Counted from the first letter of the stretch, positions 42,587 through 52,763 are shown. The stretch is 64,000 bases of DNA from Vibrio tapetis subsp. quintayensis (GCF_030409945.1 NZ_JAUFQV010000006.1:113527-177526), one strand, 5' to 3'. The notes: generated by a model not told the origin, from the letters alone. A program made the numbers and translations.

Positions 42587-45082
42587 ATGTCCGACAACAC
42601 CCATAACGATCCACATGCTGATCGTGAATCCAAAAAATATGAGAATCCAGTACCAAGTCGAGAGTACATTACCGAGTTTTTGACTCAACAAAATGTACCA
42701 ATGAATCGTAATGACTTGTTTGAGGTGCTGGGTTTATCTGGTGAAGAACAATACGAAGGACTAAGACGTCGCCTTCGCGCGATGGAGCGCGACGGTCAAC
42801 TCGTATTTACTCGTCGTCAATGTTATGCACTGCCAGAAAAGCTCGAACTCATTAAAGGGTATGTTATTGGCCATAAAGATGGTCATGGCTGGGTTCGCCC
42901 TGAGGGGAGTGTTGGTAAAGACAACGACATATTGCTACCTCATCACCAAATGCGTTCAATTATTCATGGCGATTTCGTTCTTGTTCAAGCGACAGGAAAG
43001 GATAAACGAGGTCGTAAAGAAGGGCGTTTAGTTCGAGTATTAGAAGCCCGAAATAGCCAAATTGTTGGTCGATTCTTCTTAGAATACGATCACTCCTTTG
43101 TAGTGGCGGATGATTCCCGAATTTGTCATGACATCATGATCCCAAATGAGCATAAGGGTGGTGCTCGTATGGGGAATGTCGTTGTGATTGAAATTACCGA
43201 CAGAGGCACTCGATCCCGAGGCATGATGGGTAAGGTTGTTGAAGTATTGGGCGAAAACATGGCGCCAGGTATGGAAACACAAATTGCCATTCGTACCCAT
43301 CAGATCCCTAATGTTTGGCCAATTGAAGTCGACAAACAAATTGAAGATCTCAAAGAAGAAGTCCCAGAAGAAGCGAAGAAAGGACGTGTAGATTTACGCG
43401 ACCTTCCTCTGGTCACTATCGATGGCGAAGACGCCCGTGACTTTGATGATGCGGTATTCTGTGAAGCGAAAAAAAGCGGTGGATGGCGTTTATGGGTTGC
43501 GATTGCTGATGTGAGCTATTACGTTCGCCCAGACAGCGCACTAGATAAAGAAGCCATTAACCGTGGTAACTCTGTCTACTTCCCGTCTCAAGTTGTGCCT
43601 ATGCTGCCGGAAGTTTTATCTAACGGATTGTGTTCATTGAACCCTCAAGTTGATCGCTTGTGTATGGTTTGTGAGATGACCATTTCAGCTACAGGTAAGT
43701 TGTCAGGCTACAAGCATTATGAAGCCGTAATGAACTCTCATGCTCGTCTGACTTATAACAAAGTTGGCGACATCCTAGATGGTAATGAAGAACTTCGTGA
43801 GCGTTATAAGCCCGTTGTTGGCCACCTAGAAGAGCTGCATAAAATGTATAAAGTACTCAAGAGTGCTCGTGATGATCGCGGCGCTATTGAGTTTGAAACT
43901 GTTGAAGCGAAATTCATCTTTAATGCCGATCGAAAAATTGACCGTATTGAAGCTGTGATTCGTAACGATGCACACAAAATCATTGAAGAATGTATGATTT
44001 TGGCCAACATCGCGTCAGCGTCTTTGGTGGAAAAAGCGAAAGAAGCGGCGTTGTTTCGTGTACACGAATCCCCTGGTGAAGAAAGGCTAGTGGGCTTCCG
44101 TGACTTCTTGAGTGAGTTAGGTTTAGACCTCTCTGGTGGGCTTTCTCCGACGCCAACTGATTATGCTGAGCTGATCAAGAAAATTGGTGCACGCCAGGAC
44201 AAAGAGCTGATTCAAACCATGCTATTGCGCTCGATGAAGCAAGCGGTATATAACGCAGATAATGCTGGCCACTTTGGCTTGGCATTGAAGCGCTACGCGC
44301 ACTTTACGTCGCCAATTCGTCGTTATCCAGATTTACTGCTTCATCGTGCAATCAAATATTTGATTGCTAAAGAGGCGGGCACAAATACCGATCGTTGGAC
44401 CCCAACAGGGGGGTATCATTATTCATTTGATGATATGGATGTATTCGGTGAGCAGTGTTCAATGACCGAACGTCGAGCTGATGATGCGACACGTGAAGTA
44501 TCTGATTGGCTCAAATGTGAATACATGCAAGATCATGTCGGTGAAGTTCTCGATGGCGTGATTGCCAACGTGACGGGTTTTGGTTTCTTTGTAAGATTAA
44601 CCGAACTGCACATTGATGGTTTAGTTCACATTTCATCTTTGGCGAACGATTACTATCAATTTGATCCTATTGGTCAAAGACTTATCGGTGAAAGCTTCGG
44701 TAACATCTACCGTTTAGGTGATGCGGTTAAAGTTAAAGTACTGGCTGTTAACCTAGAGACTCGTCAAATTGATTTTGAATTAGAAGAAACGAGCCGTAAG
44801 CTACGCGGTAAAGGTAAGACGGCTAAGAAACGTGCAGCAGAAGCTGATAAAAAAGCCGCGACTACTAAGAAAGCGGCAGTAAAGTCACGCAAGCCGGGAG
44901 CAAAAGCGAAAGCCATGGTCGAGCCGACAAAACGACCTGACGGTTCAACTGATGCCGGCAGTAAGCCGAAAAAGAAAAAGAGAAAGTCCCCAGCGGCAAA
45001 AGCACGCAGAAAAGAAGCTCGTGCTAAAAAAGCCCAATCAAGTGCAAGTAATAATGGTCCGAAAGGAATAGAAAATGAGTAA
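42587..45082 (+). CDS. rnr: Exoribonuclease R
   Basis: RNase R degrades structured RNA 3' to 5' and takes part in rRNA and tmRNA-mediated quality control. From the ATG at 42587 it has 831 residues: an N-terminal winged helix (about 25-90), cold-shock domains, the RNB catalytic domain (about 265-600) with [12 protein letters not shown], an S1 domain (about 645-730) and a Lys/Ala-rich tail after about 735. A TTG six bases earlier is in frame but less likely. Confidence 0.96.
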   Translation: MSDNTHNDPHADRESKKYENPVPSREYITEFLTQQNVPMNRNDLFEVLGLSGEEQYEGLRRRLRAMERDGQLVFTRRQCYALPEKLELIKGYVIGHKDGHGWVRPEGSVGKDNDILLPHHQMRSIIHGDFVLVQATGKDKRGRKEGRLVRVLEARNSQIVGRFFLEYDHSFVVADDSRICHDIMIPNEHKGGARMGNVVVIEITDRGTRSRGMMGKVVEVLGENMAPGMETQIAIRTHQIPNVWPIEVDKQIEDLKEEVPEEAKKGRVDLRDLPLVTIDGEDARDFDDAVFCEAKKSGGWRLWVAIADVSYYVRPDSALDKEAINRGNSVYFPSQVVPMLPEVLSNGLCSLNPQVDRLCMVCEMTISATGKLSGYKHYEAVMNSHARLTYNKVGDILDGNEELRERYKPVVGHLEELHKMYKVLKSARDDRGAIEFETVEAKFIFNADRKIDRIEAVIRNDAHKIIEECMILANIASASLVEKAKEAALFRVHESPGEERLVGFRDFLSELGLDLSGGLSPTPTDYAELIKKIGARQDKELIQTMLLRSMKQAVYNADNAGHFGLALKRYAHFTSPIRRYPDLLLHRAIKYLIAKEAGTNTDRWTPTGGYHYSFDDMDVFGEQCSMTERRADDATREVSDWLKCEYMQDHVGEVLDGVIANVTGFGFFVRLTELHIDGLVHISSLANDYYQFDPIGQRLIGESFGNIYRLGDAVKVKVLAVNLETRQIDFELEETSRKLRGKGKTAKKRAAEADKKAATTKKAAVKSRKPGAKAKAMVEPTKRPDGSTDAGSKPKKKKRKSPAAKARRKEARAKKAQSSASNNGPKGIENE

Positions 45083-45821
45083 CGAATTTCTTTATGGCAT
45101 TCATGCCGTAAAAGCCGTGCTGGAGAACGATCCGGCACGTTTTATTGAAGCTTACGTATTAAAAGGGCGTCAAGATGATCGCCTATTACCTTTGCTAAAC
45201 GAGCTGCAACAATGTGGCGTGTCTATTCAACAAATGGGCCGTAAGGTTCTTGATGACAAAGCCAGTGGTGCTAACCACCAAGGCATTATTGCGCGAGTTA
45301 AAGCGGCTAAGCAGCTCACAGAGCAAGATCTGGACGACATTCTAGCAAAGCATGAGTCTCCACTTCTATTAGTGTTAGACGGTGTTACAGACCCGCATAA
45401 TTTAGGTGCTTGTCTACGTAATGCGGATGCGGCTGGTGTCGCTGCGGTTATCGTGCCTAAAGACAAATCAGCTCCGATGACGCCTACAGTAAGCAAAGTC
45501 GCTTGTGGCGCAGCCGAAACTGTACCACTCGTTCGTGTAACCAACTTGGCCCGTACGATGCGTGCCTTGCAAGAAAAGCACGTGTGGTTTGTCGGCACTG
45601 CTGGTGAAGCGACGCATGATATTTACCAAGCAAACTTGTCTGGTGGAGCGTTGGCGATTGTGATGGGTGCAGAGGGGGATGGCATGCGTCGATTGACTCG
45701 TGAAACCTGTGATGACCTGATCAAAATCCCTATGGCAGGCAGCGTATCAAGTTTGAACGTTTCTGTAGCATCAGGCATTTGTTTGTTTGAAGCGGTTAGG
45801 CAGAGAAGCTTGAAAGGCTAA
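45075..45821 (+). CDS. rlmB: 23S rRNA (guanosine-2'-O-)-methyltransferase RlmB
   Basis: RlmB methylates the ribose of G2251 in the P-loop of 23S rRNA. The 248-residue SpoU-type protein has an N-terminal substrate-binding domain (about 1-75, [15 protein letters not shown]) and the knotted catalytic domain with [33 protein letters not shown] and [18 protein letters not shown]. The start overlaps the rnr stop by eight bases. Confidence 0.97.
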   Translation: MSNEFLYGIHAVKAVLENDPARFIEAYVLKGRQDDRLLPLLNELQQCGVSIQQMGRKVLDDKASGANHQGIIARVKAAKQLTEQDLDDILAKHESPLLLVLDGVTDPHNLGACLRNADAAGVAAVIVPKDKSAPMTPTVSKVACGAAETVPLVRVTNLARTMRALQEKHVWFVGTAGEATHDIYQANLSGGALAIVMGAEGDGMRRLTRETCDDLIKIPMAGSVSSLNVSVASGICLFEAVRQRSLKG

Positions 45822-45823
45822 GG

Positions 45824-45868
45824 GCTAAAGGCGAAGAACTAAAAGCTAAAAGCGAAGTACTAAAGGCG
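45824..45868 (+). repeat. Degenerate AAGGCGA/CTAAA-type repeat after rlmB
   Basis: Just after the rlmB stop the sequence GGCTAAAGGCGAAG, AACTAAAAGCTAAAAGCGAAG, TACTAAAGGCG (written in parts) repeats a CTAAA-GGCGAAG unit three times imperfectly. It looks like an aged relative of the pure heptamer array at 47431. Confidence 0.6.
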
Positions 45869-45893
45869 CTCATCGGTTGATGGGCGTTTTTTT
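45867..45893 (+). terminator. Terminator after rlmB
   Basis: CGCTCATC pairs with GATGGGCG (one G-T pair) around GGTT and is followed by seven T. It closes the nsrR-rnr-rlmB unit. The rest of the 317-base gap to rpsF holds an inverted repeat, the rpsF promoter and its leader. Confidence 0.85.
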
Positions 45894-45915
45894 GTAGAGA
45901 AGAATACAGAAATGT

Positions 45916-45947
45916 CAGAGACGAGAAACGTTGCGCCAACGTCTCTG
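45916..45947. repeat. Inverted repeat of unknown role
   Basis: CAGAGACG and CGTCTCTG are perfect eight-base arms around sixteen bases that contain a further AACGTTG-like palindrome. No T run follows. It may be a scattered palindromic element or an mRNA hairpin. Confidence 0.5.
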
Positions 45948-46011
45948 TACTCTTGAGTAAGCACTGCAAACCTTGTGATTAAAAATTGATTCATTCTTCA
46001 CCAAATATTGC

Positions 46012-46038
46012 TTGCCAATCTCATGTTGTTTCTATAAT
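46012..46038 (+). promoter_or_regulatory. rpsF operon promoter
   Basis: TTGCCA (46012-46017) and a perfect TATAAT (46033-46038) are 15 bases apart, slightly short. It lies about 100 bases before rpsF and upstream of the S6:S18-type leader hairpin. Confidence 0.6.
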
Positions 46039-46080
46039 ATTTGCCGTCCTTAAAACCTGGTCATTTTTCTTTAGTTCCTT

Positions 46081-46114
46081 GCTTCCTCTGGACGACCGGG
46101 CCACTCGTGGAAGC
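46081..46114 (+). promoter_or_regulatory. S6:S18-type ribosomal protein leader
   Basis: GCTTCC pairs with GGAAGC, with an inner GG/CC stem and an unpaired CCG on the strand between, just before the rpsF Shine-Dalgarno. This hairpin with a CCG motif matches the described S6:S18 leader that mimics the 16S rRNA site and allows feedback by the S6-S18 pair. Confidence 0.6.
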
Positions 46115-46138
46115 TAATAATCCGTAAGGAGCAACCAA

Positions 46139-46537
46139 ATGCGTCATTACGAAATCGTATTCATGGTTCACCCTGATCAAAGCGAGCAAGTTGCTGGCAT
46201 GATCGAGCGTTACACTGGTTCTATCACTGAAGCTGGCGGTACTATCCACCGTCTAGAAGACTGGGGTCGCCGTCAAATGGCTTACCCAATCAACAAACTT
46301 CACAAAGCTCACTACGTTCTTATGAACGTTGAAGCTGGCCAAGAAGTTATTGATGAGCTAGAAACTGCTTTCCGTTTCAACGATGCAGTTCTACGTAACA
46401 TGATCATGCGCACTAAAGGCGCTGTGACTGAACAATCTATTATGCTTAAGCAAAAAGAAGAGCGTGCAGAGCGTGCTCCTCGTCGTGAAGAGCGTACAGA
46501 GCGTACAGAATCTAAGCCAGAAGCGGCTGCTGAGTAA
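46139..46537 (+). CDS. rpsF: 30S ribosomal protein S6
   Basis: S6 binds S18 on the 30S platform. The 132-residue protein begins [18 protein letters not shown] and has [14 protein letters not shown] [21 protein letters not shown]. The C-terminal tail (from about 105) is rich in Arg and Glu with repeated ERxER units. In E. coli this tail ends in Glu residues that RimK adds or extends. Confidence 0.97.
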   Translation: MRHYEIVFMVHPDQSEQVAGMIERYTGSITEAGGTIHRLEDWGRRQMAYPINKLHKAHYVLMNVEAGQEVIDELETAFRFNDAVLRNMIMRTKGAVTEQSIMLKQKEERAERAPRREERTERTESKPEAAAE

Positions 46538-46584
46538 TTCTTTTTTGGCTTTAGCCAATTAGAAAAACTCACTCGTTTAGGTGC

Positions 46585-46617
46585 TTCACACAAACCTACC
46601 TAGTAAGTTTATGTGAA
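46585..46617 (+). promoter_or_regulatory. Hairpin in the rpsF-rpsR gap
   Basis: TTCACA-c-AAAC pairs with GTTT-a-TGTGAA around eleven bases, 35 bases before rpsR. It occupies the place where priB stands in E. coli. A role in rpsR translation or mRNA processing is possible but unproven. Confidence 0.5.
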
Positions 46618-46651
46618 TATCATTATTAAATTTAAGATCAGGAGATAGCCC

Positions 46652-46879
46652 ATGGCTCGTTTCTTCCGTCGTCGTAAATTCTGCCGTTTCACTGCAGAAG
46701 GCGTAACAGAGATTGACTACAAAGACGTAGCAACTCTTAAAAACTACATCACCGAAGCTGGTAAAATTGTACCTAGCCGTATCACTGGTACAAGCGCTAA
46801 GTATCAGCGTCAACTAGCTCGCGCTATCAAGCGTTCTCGCTACCTAGCACTTCTTCCATACACTGACAAGCATCAGTAA
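46652..46879 (+). CDS. rpsR: 30S ribosomal protein S18
   Basis: S18 pairs with S6. The 75-residue product begins [18 protein letters not shown] and ends [15 protein letters not shown], the family pattern and length. It has its own Shine-Dalgarno (AGGAGA). No priB is present upstream. Confidence 0.97.
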   Translation: MARFFRRRKFCRFTAEGVTEIDYKDVATLKNYITEAGKIVPSRITGTSAKYQRQLARAIKRSRYLALLPYTDKHQ

Positions 46880-46917
46880 TTGGTCGCAGTTTAATAAAGT
46901 TTAAGAGGACTTAGATA

Positions 46918-47370
46918 ATGCAAGTTATTTTACTTGATAAAATCGGTAACCTTGGTGGCCTTGGCGACCAAGTGAACGTTAAATCTGGTTACGCTCGTAA
47001 CTACCTTATCCCACAGGGTAAAGTAGTAATGGCAACTAAAGCTAACGTTGAAATGTTTGAAGCACGTCGTGCTGAGCTAGAAGCTAAAGTTGCTGAGCAA
47101 CTGACTGCTGCACAAGCTCGTGCTGACCAAGTTAGCGCTCTTGAAGCAGTTGTTATTGCTTCTAAAGCTGGTGACGAAGGTAAACTATTTGGTTCTATCG
47201 GTACTCGTGACATCTCTGACGCTATCACAGCGGCAGGTGTTGCAGTAGCTAAGAGCGAAGTACGCCTACCTGAAGGTGCTCTACGTAACACTGGTGAATT
47301 CGAAGTAAGCATCCAACTTCACTCTGAAGTTTTTGCTACTGCGAAACTACAAGTTGTTGCTGCTGAGTAA
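46918..47370 (+). CDS. rplI: 50S ribosomal protein L9
   Basis: L9 binds near the L1 stalk and affects frame maintenance. The 150-residue protein begins [19 protein letters not shown] and has the long connecting helix (about 40-75, Ala/Glu-rich) before the C-terminal domain with [13 protein letters not shown]. It is the last gene of the rpsF operon. Confidence 0.97.
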   Translation: MQVILLDKIGNLGGLGDQVNVKSGYARNYLIPQGKVVMATKANVEMFEARRAELEAKVAEQLTAAQARADQVSALEAVVIASKAGDEGKLFGSIGTRDISDAITAAGVAVAKSEVRLPEGALRNTGEFEVSIQLHSEVFATAKLQVVAAE

Positions 47371-47389
47371 TTCAGTATCAAGCAATTCG

Positions 47390-47418
47390 AAAAGCTGGCC
47401 TAGTGCCAGCTTTTTTTA
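47390..47418 (+). terminator. Terminator after rplI
   Basis: AAAGCTGGC pairs with GCCAGCTTT around CTAGT, followed by T residues. It lies 20 bases after the rplI stop. Confidence 0.9.
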
Positions 47419-47430
47419 TGTCTAAAATTG

Positions 47431-47479
47431 GGCGAAAGGCGAAAGGCGAAAGGCGAAAGGCGAAAGGCGAAAGGCGAAA
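47431..47479. repeat. Tandem heptamer repeat, seven perfect copies of GGCGAAA
   Basis: Seven uninterrupted copies of a 7-base unit (49 bases) fill the space between the rplI terminator and the stop codon of the DUF481 gene. The copy number of such pure arrays usually varies by slippage. It lies outside the coding region, ending two bases short of the stop codon of the convergent gene. Confidence 0.97.
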
Positions 47480-47480
47480 A

Positions 47481-48242
47481 CTAGAACGCGTAAAGTAAAT
47501 TGACCGAAATAACGCTATCAGATTGACTGAGTTCTGGGTTGGGGACTAAATCATGATATTGCAGCGAATAGTTGATCTTCAGTGAAAGCTGATCGGTAAT
47601 ATTATTGGTTGCGCTGACCTCAGTATCCCAGCGAGTATTTGATTTACCGCCCACCATAGAGACATCTCCAGCTAACACCAAATTAGGCAGTAGCTGCCAT
47701 GACGCACTTAGATTACTACGAATGATCACCTCATCTACTATGGTTGGAAAAATCAAATCGTCATCATCGAGTTCATCTAGATTGGGTTTTTGGTGTCGAT
47801 AACCAGGTCCCATTTCTAATTCTAGCGTGAACGCGTCGGTATGGGTAAATTGATAACCAACACCACCTGAGAAGGTGTAGTCACGAAAATAAGCGCTGTA
47901 TTTAGAATCGATGCCATTGAAGTTGGCATACAAATAGGTTTTTGGGCCTAACTTGTAGTCACTTTGTACCTGATAGCTCGATTGGTGCTTGTCTTCTTCT
48001 CCGTCTTTATCTAGCTTGTAGTACTTCCATTGACCAGAATGACGATGACGGCCGGATGTGTAGGTTCCTTCCAATCGTCCGTTGATCGATTGTGTGTCCG
48101 AGTTGCCGGTATGTGATTGATAACCGAACTCAATTTCAGTTTTAAGAGGTGAAGGGGTTTGGGTTTCCGTATCCAATGTATCTTCAGCTTGTAACCCTGT
48201 ACTCGCTAATATGCTTAGCGTGAGCAGTGAATACTTGGACAC
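47481..48242 (-). CDS. DUF481-family outer membrane protein (YdiY-like)
   Basis: A 253-residue exported protein of the DUF481 group, which in E. coli includes the salt-induced outer membrane protein YdiY. A signal peptide covers about 1-19 (SLLTLSILASTGLQA), and the rest alternates polar and hydrophobic residues like a beta barrel, ending in Phe (VNLLYAF), the usual outer-membrane insertion signal. The start is GTG, preceded by GAGAGGTT. It is convergent with rplI and divergent from dnaB; its function is unknown. Confidence 0.8.
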   Translation of the reverse strand: MSKYSLLTLSILASTGLQAEDTLDTETQTPSPLKTEIEFGYQSHTGNSDTQSINGRLEGTYTSGRHRHSGQWKYYKLDKDGEEDKHQSSYQVQSDYKLGPKTYLYANFNGIDSKYSAYFRDYTFSGGVGYQFTHTDAFTLELEMGPGYRHQKPNLDELDDDDLIFPTIVDEVIIRSNLSASWQLLPNLVLAGDVSMVGGKSNTRWDTEVSATNNITDQLSLKINYSLQYHDLVPNPELSQSDSVISVNLLYAF

Positions 48243-48343
48243 TCAAACCTCTCAAAATCTAATAATGGTATATCGAAGTGTAGTTATAACTAATGTTACC
48301 TGCGTCAGGGAAGTGTTAATTTGGATTTTTCGATTCCAATGGA

Positions 48344-48370
48344 TTACAAAATCAATATCTTCGCTATAAT
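48344..48370 (+). promoter_or_regulatory. dnaB promoter
   Basis: TTACAA (48344-48349) and a perfect TATAAT (48365-48370) are 15 bases apart, 34 bases before the dnaB ATG. The spacing is short, but it is the best site in the gap. Confidence 0.5.
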
Positions 48371-48403
48371 GAGCGGTCATTATTTAGTTTTTTGAGTGCC
48401 CTA

Positions 48404-49798
48404 ATGTCCGAGCAGCGCAGTACAAAACCAGTAGATAACCAAGTTGATGCGATTAAGGTTCCACCCCATTCTTTGGAGGCTGAACAATCGGTAATTGGTG
48501 GGCTATTATTGGACAATGAGCGCTGGGACTCTGTATCTGAGAAAGTGCTAGCGAAAGACTTCTACAGTCGCCCTCATCGTATTATCTTCGAGGCTGCTCG
48601 GACTTTGCTTGAAGATAACCATCCTCTCGATTTAATCACCTTATCTGAGTTCCTTGAATTGCGAGAGCAGCTTGATGATGTCGGTGGTTTTGCTTATCTC
48701 GCGGATCTCGCTAAAAATACCCCAAGTGCCGCTAACATTAACGCCTATGCTGATATTGTTGCAGAGCGGGCGCTGGTTCGTAGTTTAATTGGCGTCGCAA
48801 ATGAAATCGCAGATGCAGGTTACGATCCTCAAGGCCGTACATCTGAAGATTTATTGGATCTCGCTGAGAGTAAAGTATTTGCTATTGCAGAAGACCGCAC
48901 TAGCGAAAATGAAGGGCCTCAGAACGTTGATAGCATTCTAGAGAAAACATTAGAGCGAATCGAAATACTGTATAAAACGCCTCAAGATGGTGTAACCGGT
49001 GTAACGACCGGCTTTAATGATTTGAACAAAAAGACGGCAGGCCTTCAAGGCTCGGATTTGATCATTGTTGCGGCGCGTCCATCTATGGGTAAAACCACTT
49101 TTGCGATGAACTTGTGTGAAAATGCCGCCATGTCTCAAGACAAACCCGTGCTTATCTTTTCCTTAGAGATGCCCGCAGAACAGCTCATGATGCGTATGTT
49201 GGCGTCGTTATCGAGAGTGGACCAAACTAAGATCCGTACCGGTCAACTTGATGATGAAGATTGGGCCCGAATTTCTGCCACCATGGGTGTTCTCATGGAA
49301 AAGAAAAATATGTACATCGATGACAGCTCTGGTTTAACACCAACAGAATTGCGTTCTCGAGCGCGACGTGTCGCTCGTGATGCTGGTGGCATAAGCATGA
49401 TCATGGTCGATTACCTTCAACTAATGCGCGTGCCTGGTTTGCAAGATAACCGTACGTTAGAGATTTCAGAAATATCGCGCTCTTTAAAAGCGCTGGCAAA
49501 AGAGTTGAATGTACCGGTTGTGGCACTGTCTCAGCTTAACCGTTCCCTAGAACAACGTGCAGATAAACGCCCGATTAACTCCGACTTGCGTGAGTCAGGA
49601 GCTATCGAGCAAGACGCCGATTTGATCATGTTTATTTATCGTGACGAAGTCTACAACCCTGATAGCGCATTAAAAGGCATCGCGGAAATTATCTTAGGTA
49701 AGCAGCGTAATGGTCCTATCGGTTCGGTGCGCTTAACTTTCCAAGGCCAGTTCTCTCGCTTTGATAATTATGCAGGACCTGCATTTGACGATGAATAA
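48404..49798 (+). CDS. dnaB: Replicative DNA helicase DnaB
   Basis: DnaB is the hexameric helicase of the replication fork. From the ATG at 48404 it has 464 residues (E. coli 471): an N-terminal domain (about 20-125, [18 protein letters not shown]) and a RecA-like C-terminal domain with Walker [14 protein letters not shown] (about 225-237), [13 protein letters not shown] and the VDYLQLM Walker B. No intein is present. alr follows 10 bases on, an arrangement shared with E. coli. Confidence 0.97.
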   Translation: MSEQRSTKPVDNQVDAIKVPPHSLEAEQSVIGGLLLDNERWDSVSEKVLAKDFYSRPHRIIFEAARTLLEDNHPLDLITLSEFLELREQLDDVGGFAYLADLAKNTPSAANINAYADIVAERALVRSLIGVANEIADAGYDPQGRTSEDLLDLAESKVFAIAEDRTSENEGPQNVDSILEKTLERIEILYKTPQDGVTGVTTGFNDLNKKTAGLQGSDLIIVAARPSMGKTTFAMNLCENAAMSQDKPVLIFSLEMPAEQLMMRMLASLSRVDQTKIRTGQLDDEDWARISATMGVLMEKKNMYIDDSSGLTPTELRSRARRVARDAGGISMIMVDYLQLMRVPGLQDNRTLEISEISRSLKALAKELNVPVVALSQLNRSLEQRADKRPINSDLRESGAIEQDADLIMFIYRDEVYNPDSALKGIAEIILGKQRNGPIGSVRLTFQGQFSRFDNYAGPAFDDE

Positions 49799-49808
49799 AG
49801 GCACCAAT

Positions 49809-50909
49809 ATGAGTTATATGAAAGCGGCCTGCGCAACCATCAACTTGGATGCATTAAAACACAATCTGAGCCAAGTTCGTTTGCAAGCACCAAGCAGTAA
49901 AATCATGGCGGTAGTGAAAGCCAACGGTTATGGTCATGGCTTAAAGCACGTTGCAAAAGCGGCATTCGGAGCGGATGCTTTTGGTGTTGCTCGCATAGAA
50001 GAAGCGTTGCAGTTACGCGCAGCGGGAATTGTGAAACCGATTTTGTTACTGGAGGGCTTTTATTCTTCAGGTGACTTACCCATTCTTGTCACGAATAACA
50101 TTCAAACCGCGGTGCATTGTGAAGAACAGCTAGCGGCACTTGAGCAAACGGAGCTAGAAACTCCCGTCACTGTTTGGGTGAAAATCGACAGTGGCATGCA
50201 TAGGCTTGGTGTTAGGCCAGAAGAATATACAAATTTCGTTGAACGCCTTAAGCAATGTAAGAGTGTCGCGAAACCGCTAAAGTACATCAGCCACTTTGGC
50301 AGTGCTGATGAAATTGAAAACCCCATTACTCCGCACCAAATTAAATTATTTTCTGAATTAACTCATGGCTGTAAAGGCGAGCGTTCACTTGCAGCTTCTT
50401 CAGGTTTACTGGCTTGGCCTGACAGCCAGTTTGAATGGGTAAGACCGGGCATTATTATGTATGGTGTTTCTCCATTTTCAGAAAAGAGCGGCCGGGATCT
50501 TGGCTACCAACCGGTGATGACCTTAACTTCTCACCTCATCGCAGTTCGAAGCGTTAAGAAAGGTGAAAGTGTTGGTTATGGTGGTGTATGGACAAGTGAA
50601 CGAGACACCAACGTTGGAGTGATAGCGATTGGTTACGGCGATGGCTACCCTCGAACCGCACCCAATGGCACTCCAGTGCTTGTTAATGGGCGTAGAGTGC
50701 CAATATCAGGCCGAGTCTCTATGGACATGTTAACGGTCGATTTAGGCCCGAACGCCCAAGACAGTGTCGGCGATGAAGTCACGCTTTGGGGCGATGCATT
50801 GCCCGCAGAAGAAGTGGCCAAACATATCGGTACCATCGCTTATGAATTGGTGACTAAATTAACGTCACGCGTAGAGATGACTTATAGCGAAGAGAGTCGA
50901 TGCAAGTAA
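49809..50909 (+). CDS. alr: Alanine racemase Alr
   Basis: Alr makes D-alanine for peptidoglycan. From the ATG at 49809 (after AAAGG) the product has 366 residues; the longest frame begins 16 codons earlier inside dnaB and is not supported. The PLP lysine is in [13 protein letters not shown] (K37), and the C-terminal beta domain carries the catalytic Tyr in SVGYGGVW. The last ten bases overlap the next gene. Confidence 0.95.
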   Translation: MSYMKAACATINLDALKHNLSQVRLQAPSSKIMAVVKANGYGHGLKHVAKAAFGADAFGVARIEEALQLRAAGIVKPILLLEGFYSSGDLPILVTNNIQTAVHCEEQLAALEQTELETPVTVWVKIDSGMHRLGVRPEEYTNFVERLKQCKSVAKPLKYISHFGSADEIENPITPHQIKLFSELTHGCKGERSLAASSGLLAWPDSQFEWVRPGIIMYGVSPFSEKSGRDLGYQPVMTLTSHLIAVRSVKKGESVGYGGVWTSERDTNVGVIAIGYGDGYPRTAPNGTPVLVNGRRVPISGRVSMDMLTVDLGPNAQDSVGDEVTLWGDALPAEEVAKHIGTIAYELVTKLTSRVEMTYSEESRCK

Positions 50910-52123
50910 AGCGACTAGTCAAATTAGGGGTACTCTTTGTGAGTGCCTTTTTTACATCAGTTGGCGTAAGCGCTCGAAATGATTGGACGCTCTGGATCCC
51001 TGAAACAGCGGCTGTGCCATTTGCCTTTTCTACCCAAACCTTAGGCCTTACCGTTGGAGCTGCAGGCATCATCAAAGGCATCGGTCAGCCCAATACTGGC
51101 TTGATTCTTTCTGGTTTGGTTTCAGATAAGGGCAGTAGTATTACTTTCCTGAGCTACAACAATCTGCAAGTAGGTGAGGCATGGTTGCTAGGGCTTGATG
51201 CCTATAACGGTAAATATGCTGGGTACGATTACTATATAGGCGATCAAGGGGGTAACGATTCTTCCTATAATGACAAGATTAAAACCGATGGAGAAGAAGC
51301 CCGCTATAACTTTACCATGCGATATATCTTACCTTGGGGTTCGGCCTCAGATGATAGAGCTCGTTCAGCCATGAACCCGAACCGTACTATCGAGGGCTCG
51401 ACTCCTGTAAGCAGCGGTATTACTACGTTAAAAATCCAACCGTTTTACCATCGCCGTACACTGGATGTTCCTGAAGCGGCTCACATACCGGAGTCGACAG
51501 CCGGAGTTCGTGTCGGTTTGGATTGGGATAACCGGAATGACGTTCGTAACCCAACATTAGGTTCTCGATTTCAAGTTGATTTAACCCATTCGCCCTCAAC
51601 CAGTGATGGCACTACGTGGAGCACAATCGAGTTAGAGCACAGTAATTACTTGGATTTGGGTAAATGGAAGGGTGTTTTTCAAGAACAAGTACTGGCACTT
51701 GATATGTATCTAGCGGATACACCAACCTGGAATGATTGTGATAATGGGCTTTGCCAGCGCCCGCCAGAATACGCTGGAGTTACCCTTGGCGGCTTATATC
51801 GACTGCGTGGCTATTCGGGCGAACGTTTCCATGGTCGATCGGCGGTGCACTATAGTGCTGAATATCGTGTATTACCAGAGTGGCAACCATTGGGCTCACT
51901 CCCTGTTTTTAATTGGTATGATGTGCCTTGGTGGCAATGGGTAGCCTTTGTTGACGTAGGTCGAGTGGCTGATGAGTTTAATTTAAAAACCTTGCATACG
52001 GACCTAAAATGGAATGTTGGAGCGGGCATACGTTTCCAAGTCGAGGGCATTGTTGTCCGCACTGAAATGGCCGTTGGCGGAGAAGAGGGTTTGTTCAGCG
52101 TTATGGTTAATCAGCCGTTTTAA
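50900..52123 (+). CDS. BamA/TamA-type surface-antigen outer membrane beta-barrel protein, no POTRA
   Basis: A 407-residue exported protein that looks like the C-terminal 16-strand barrel of the Omp85/bacterial surface antigen family without POTRA domains. A signal peptide covers about 1-25 (ending SVGVSA). The region [23 protein letters not shown] (given here in parts: [10 protein letters not shown], then SAEYRVLP) fits the conserved L6-loop RGY/RGF and following barrel strand, and the last residue is Phe (MVNQPF). Cys residues in [11 protein letters not shown] may form a disulfide. It overlaps alr by ten bases, so it is co-translated with it. Function unknown. Confidence 0.75.
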   Translation: MQVKRLVKLGVLFVSAFFTSVGVSARNDWTLWIPETAAVPFAFSTQTLGLTVGAAGIIKGIGQPNTGLILSGLVSDKGSSITFLSYNNLQVGEAWLLGLDAYNGKYAGYDYYIGDQGGNDSSYNDKIKTDGEEARYNFTMRYILPWGSASDDRARSAMNPNRTIEGSTPVSSGITTLKIQPFYHRRTLDVPEAAHIPESTAGVRVGLDWDNRNDVRNPTLGSRFQVDLTHSPSTSDGTTWSTIELEHSNYLDLGKWKGVFQEQVLALDMYLADTPTWNDCDNGLCQRPPEYAGVTLGGLYRLRGYSGERFHGRSAVHYSAEYRVLPEWQPLGSLPVFNWYDVPWWQWVAFVDVGRVADEFNLKTLHTDLKWNVGAGIRFQVEGIVVRTEMAVGGEEGLFSVMVNQPF

Positions 52124-52147
52124 GTGTTATAAGGCTAAGTGATGGGG

Positions 52148-52175
52148 GAGCACAGCGATAGGGCTATGCTCTTTT
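52148..52175 (+). terminator. Terminator after the barrel-protein gene
   Basis: GAGCACAGC pairs with GCTATGCTC (one mismatch) around GATAGG and is followed by TTTTG. It lies 25 bases after the stop. Confidence 0.65.
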
Positions 52176-52185
52176 GTTCGCAAGG

Positions 52186-52605
52186 TTACTCGCCTTGAAT
52201 GGTCGCAACAATACACCGTGGTCCAGCATGATCTCGGTGTTCTCCTAAGTAAATACCCTGCCATGTACCTAAAGCTAACCGACCTTGCCTTATGGGAATT
52301 GTCACACTGTTGCCGAGTATGGAAGCCTTTATGTGGGCAGGCATATCATCATCCCCTTCATAAGTATGTTTATAGTAGGGGGCACGCTCTGGAACAAACT
52401 GGTTGAAGTGCTTCTCCAAATCATGACGCACCGTAGGATCCGCATTTTCGTTTATCGTCAGGCTGGCTGAAGTATGCTGGATAAAAAGGTGTAATATACC
52501 TACTGAATATTGCTCTATTTGTGGTAATTGTTGTTCAATTTCATCAGAGATGAGATGAAAGCCGCGCTTTCGACTTGTAAACGTGAGTTTGTTTTGATGC
52601 CACAT
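52186..52605 (-). CDS. yjbQ: YjbQ (UPF0047) family protein
   Basis: A 139-residue protein of the YjbQ/UPF0047 family, some members of which can make thiamine phosphate in place of ThiE at low rate. The conserved [14 protein letters not shown] and the His/Gly-rich [14 protein letters not shown] are clear. It is convergent with the barrel-protein gene. The true role is unknown. Confidence 0.88.
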   Translation of the reverse strand: MWHQNKLTFTSRKRGFHLISDEIEQQLPQIEQYSVGILHLFIQHTSASLTINENADPTVRHDLEKHFNQFVPERAPYYKHTYEGDDDMPAHIKASILGNSVTIPIRQGRLALGTWQGIYLGEHRDHAGPRCIVATIQGE

Positions 52606-52763
52606 TCGCTATACTCATTGTTATTAGATTTGTGAAGTATAATAGAACAATTGCGCATTGCTGATCACTAACAGATGGAATTGCATTATCGTGATGTATC
52701 TCAATGTCAGTGAAAAAGCATTACGCCATAATTCAAAAACTGAAATATTATTACAATATTCAC

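Noticed and set aside
47431..47479. Short CRISPR array
   Set aside because: The units are seven bases in direct contact with no spacers, so it is a simple tandem repeat; no cas genes are near.
50900..52123. BamA itself
   Set aside because: At 407 residues it lacks POTRA domains, and BamA normally lies with skp-lpxD; only the barrel type is shared.
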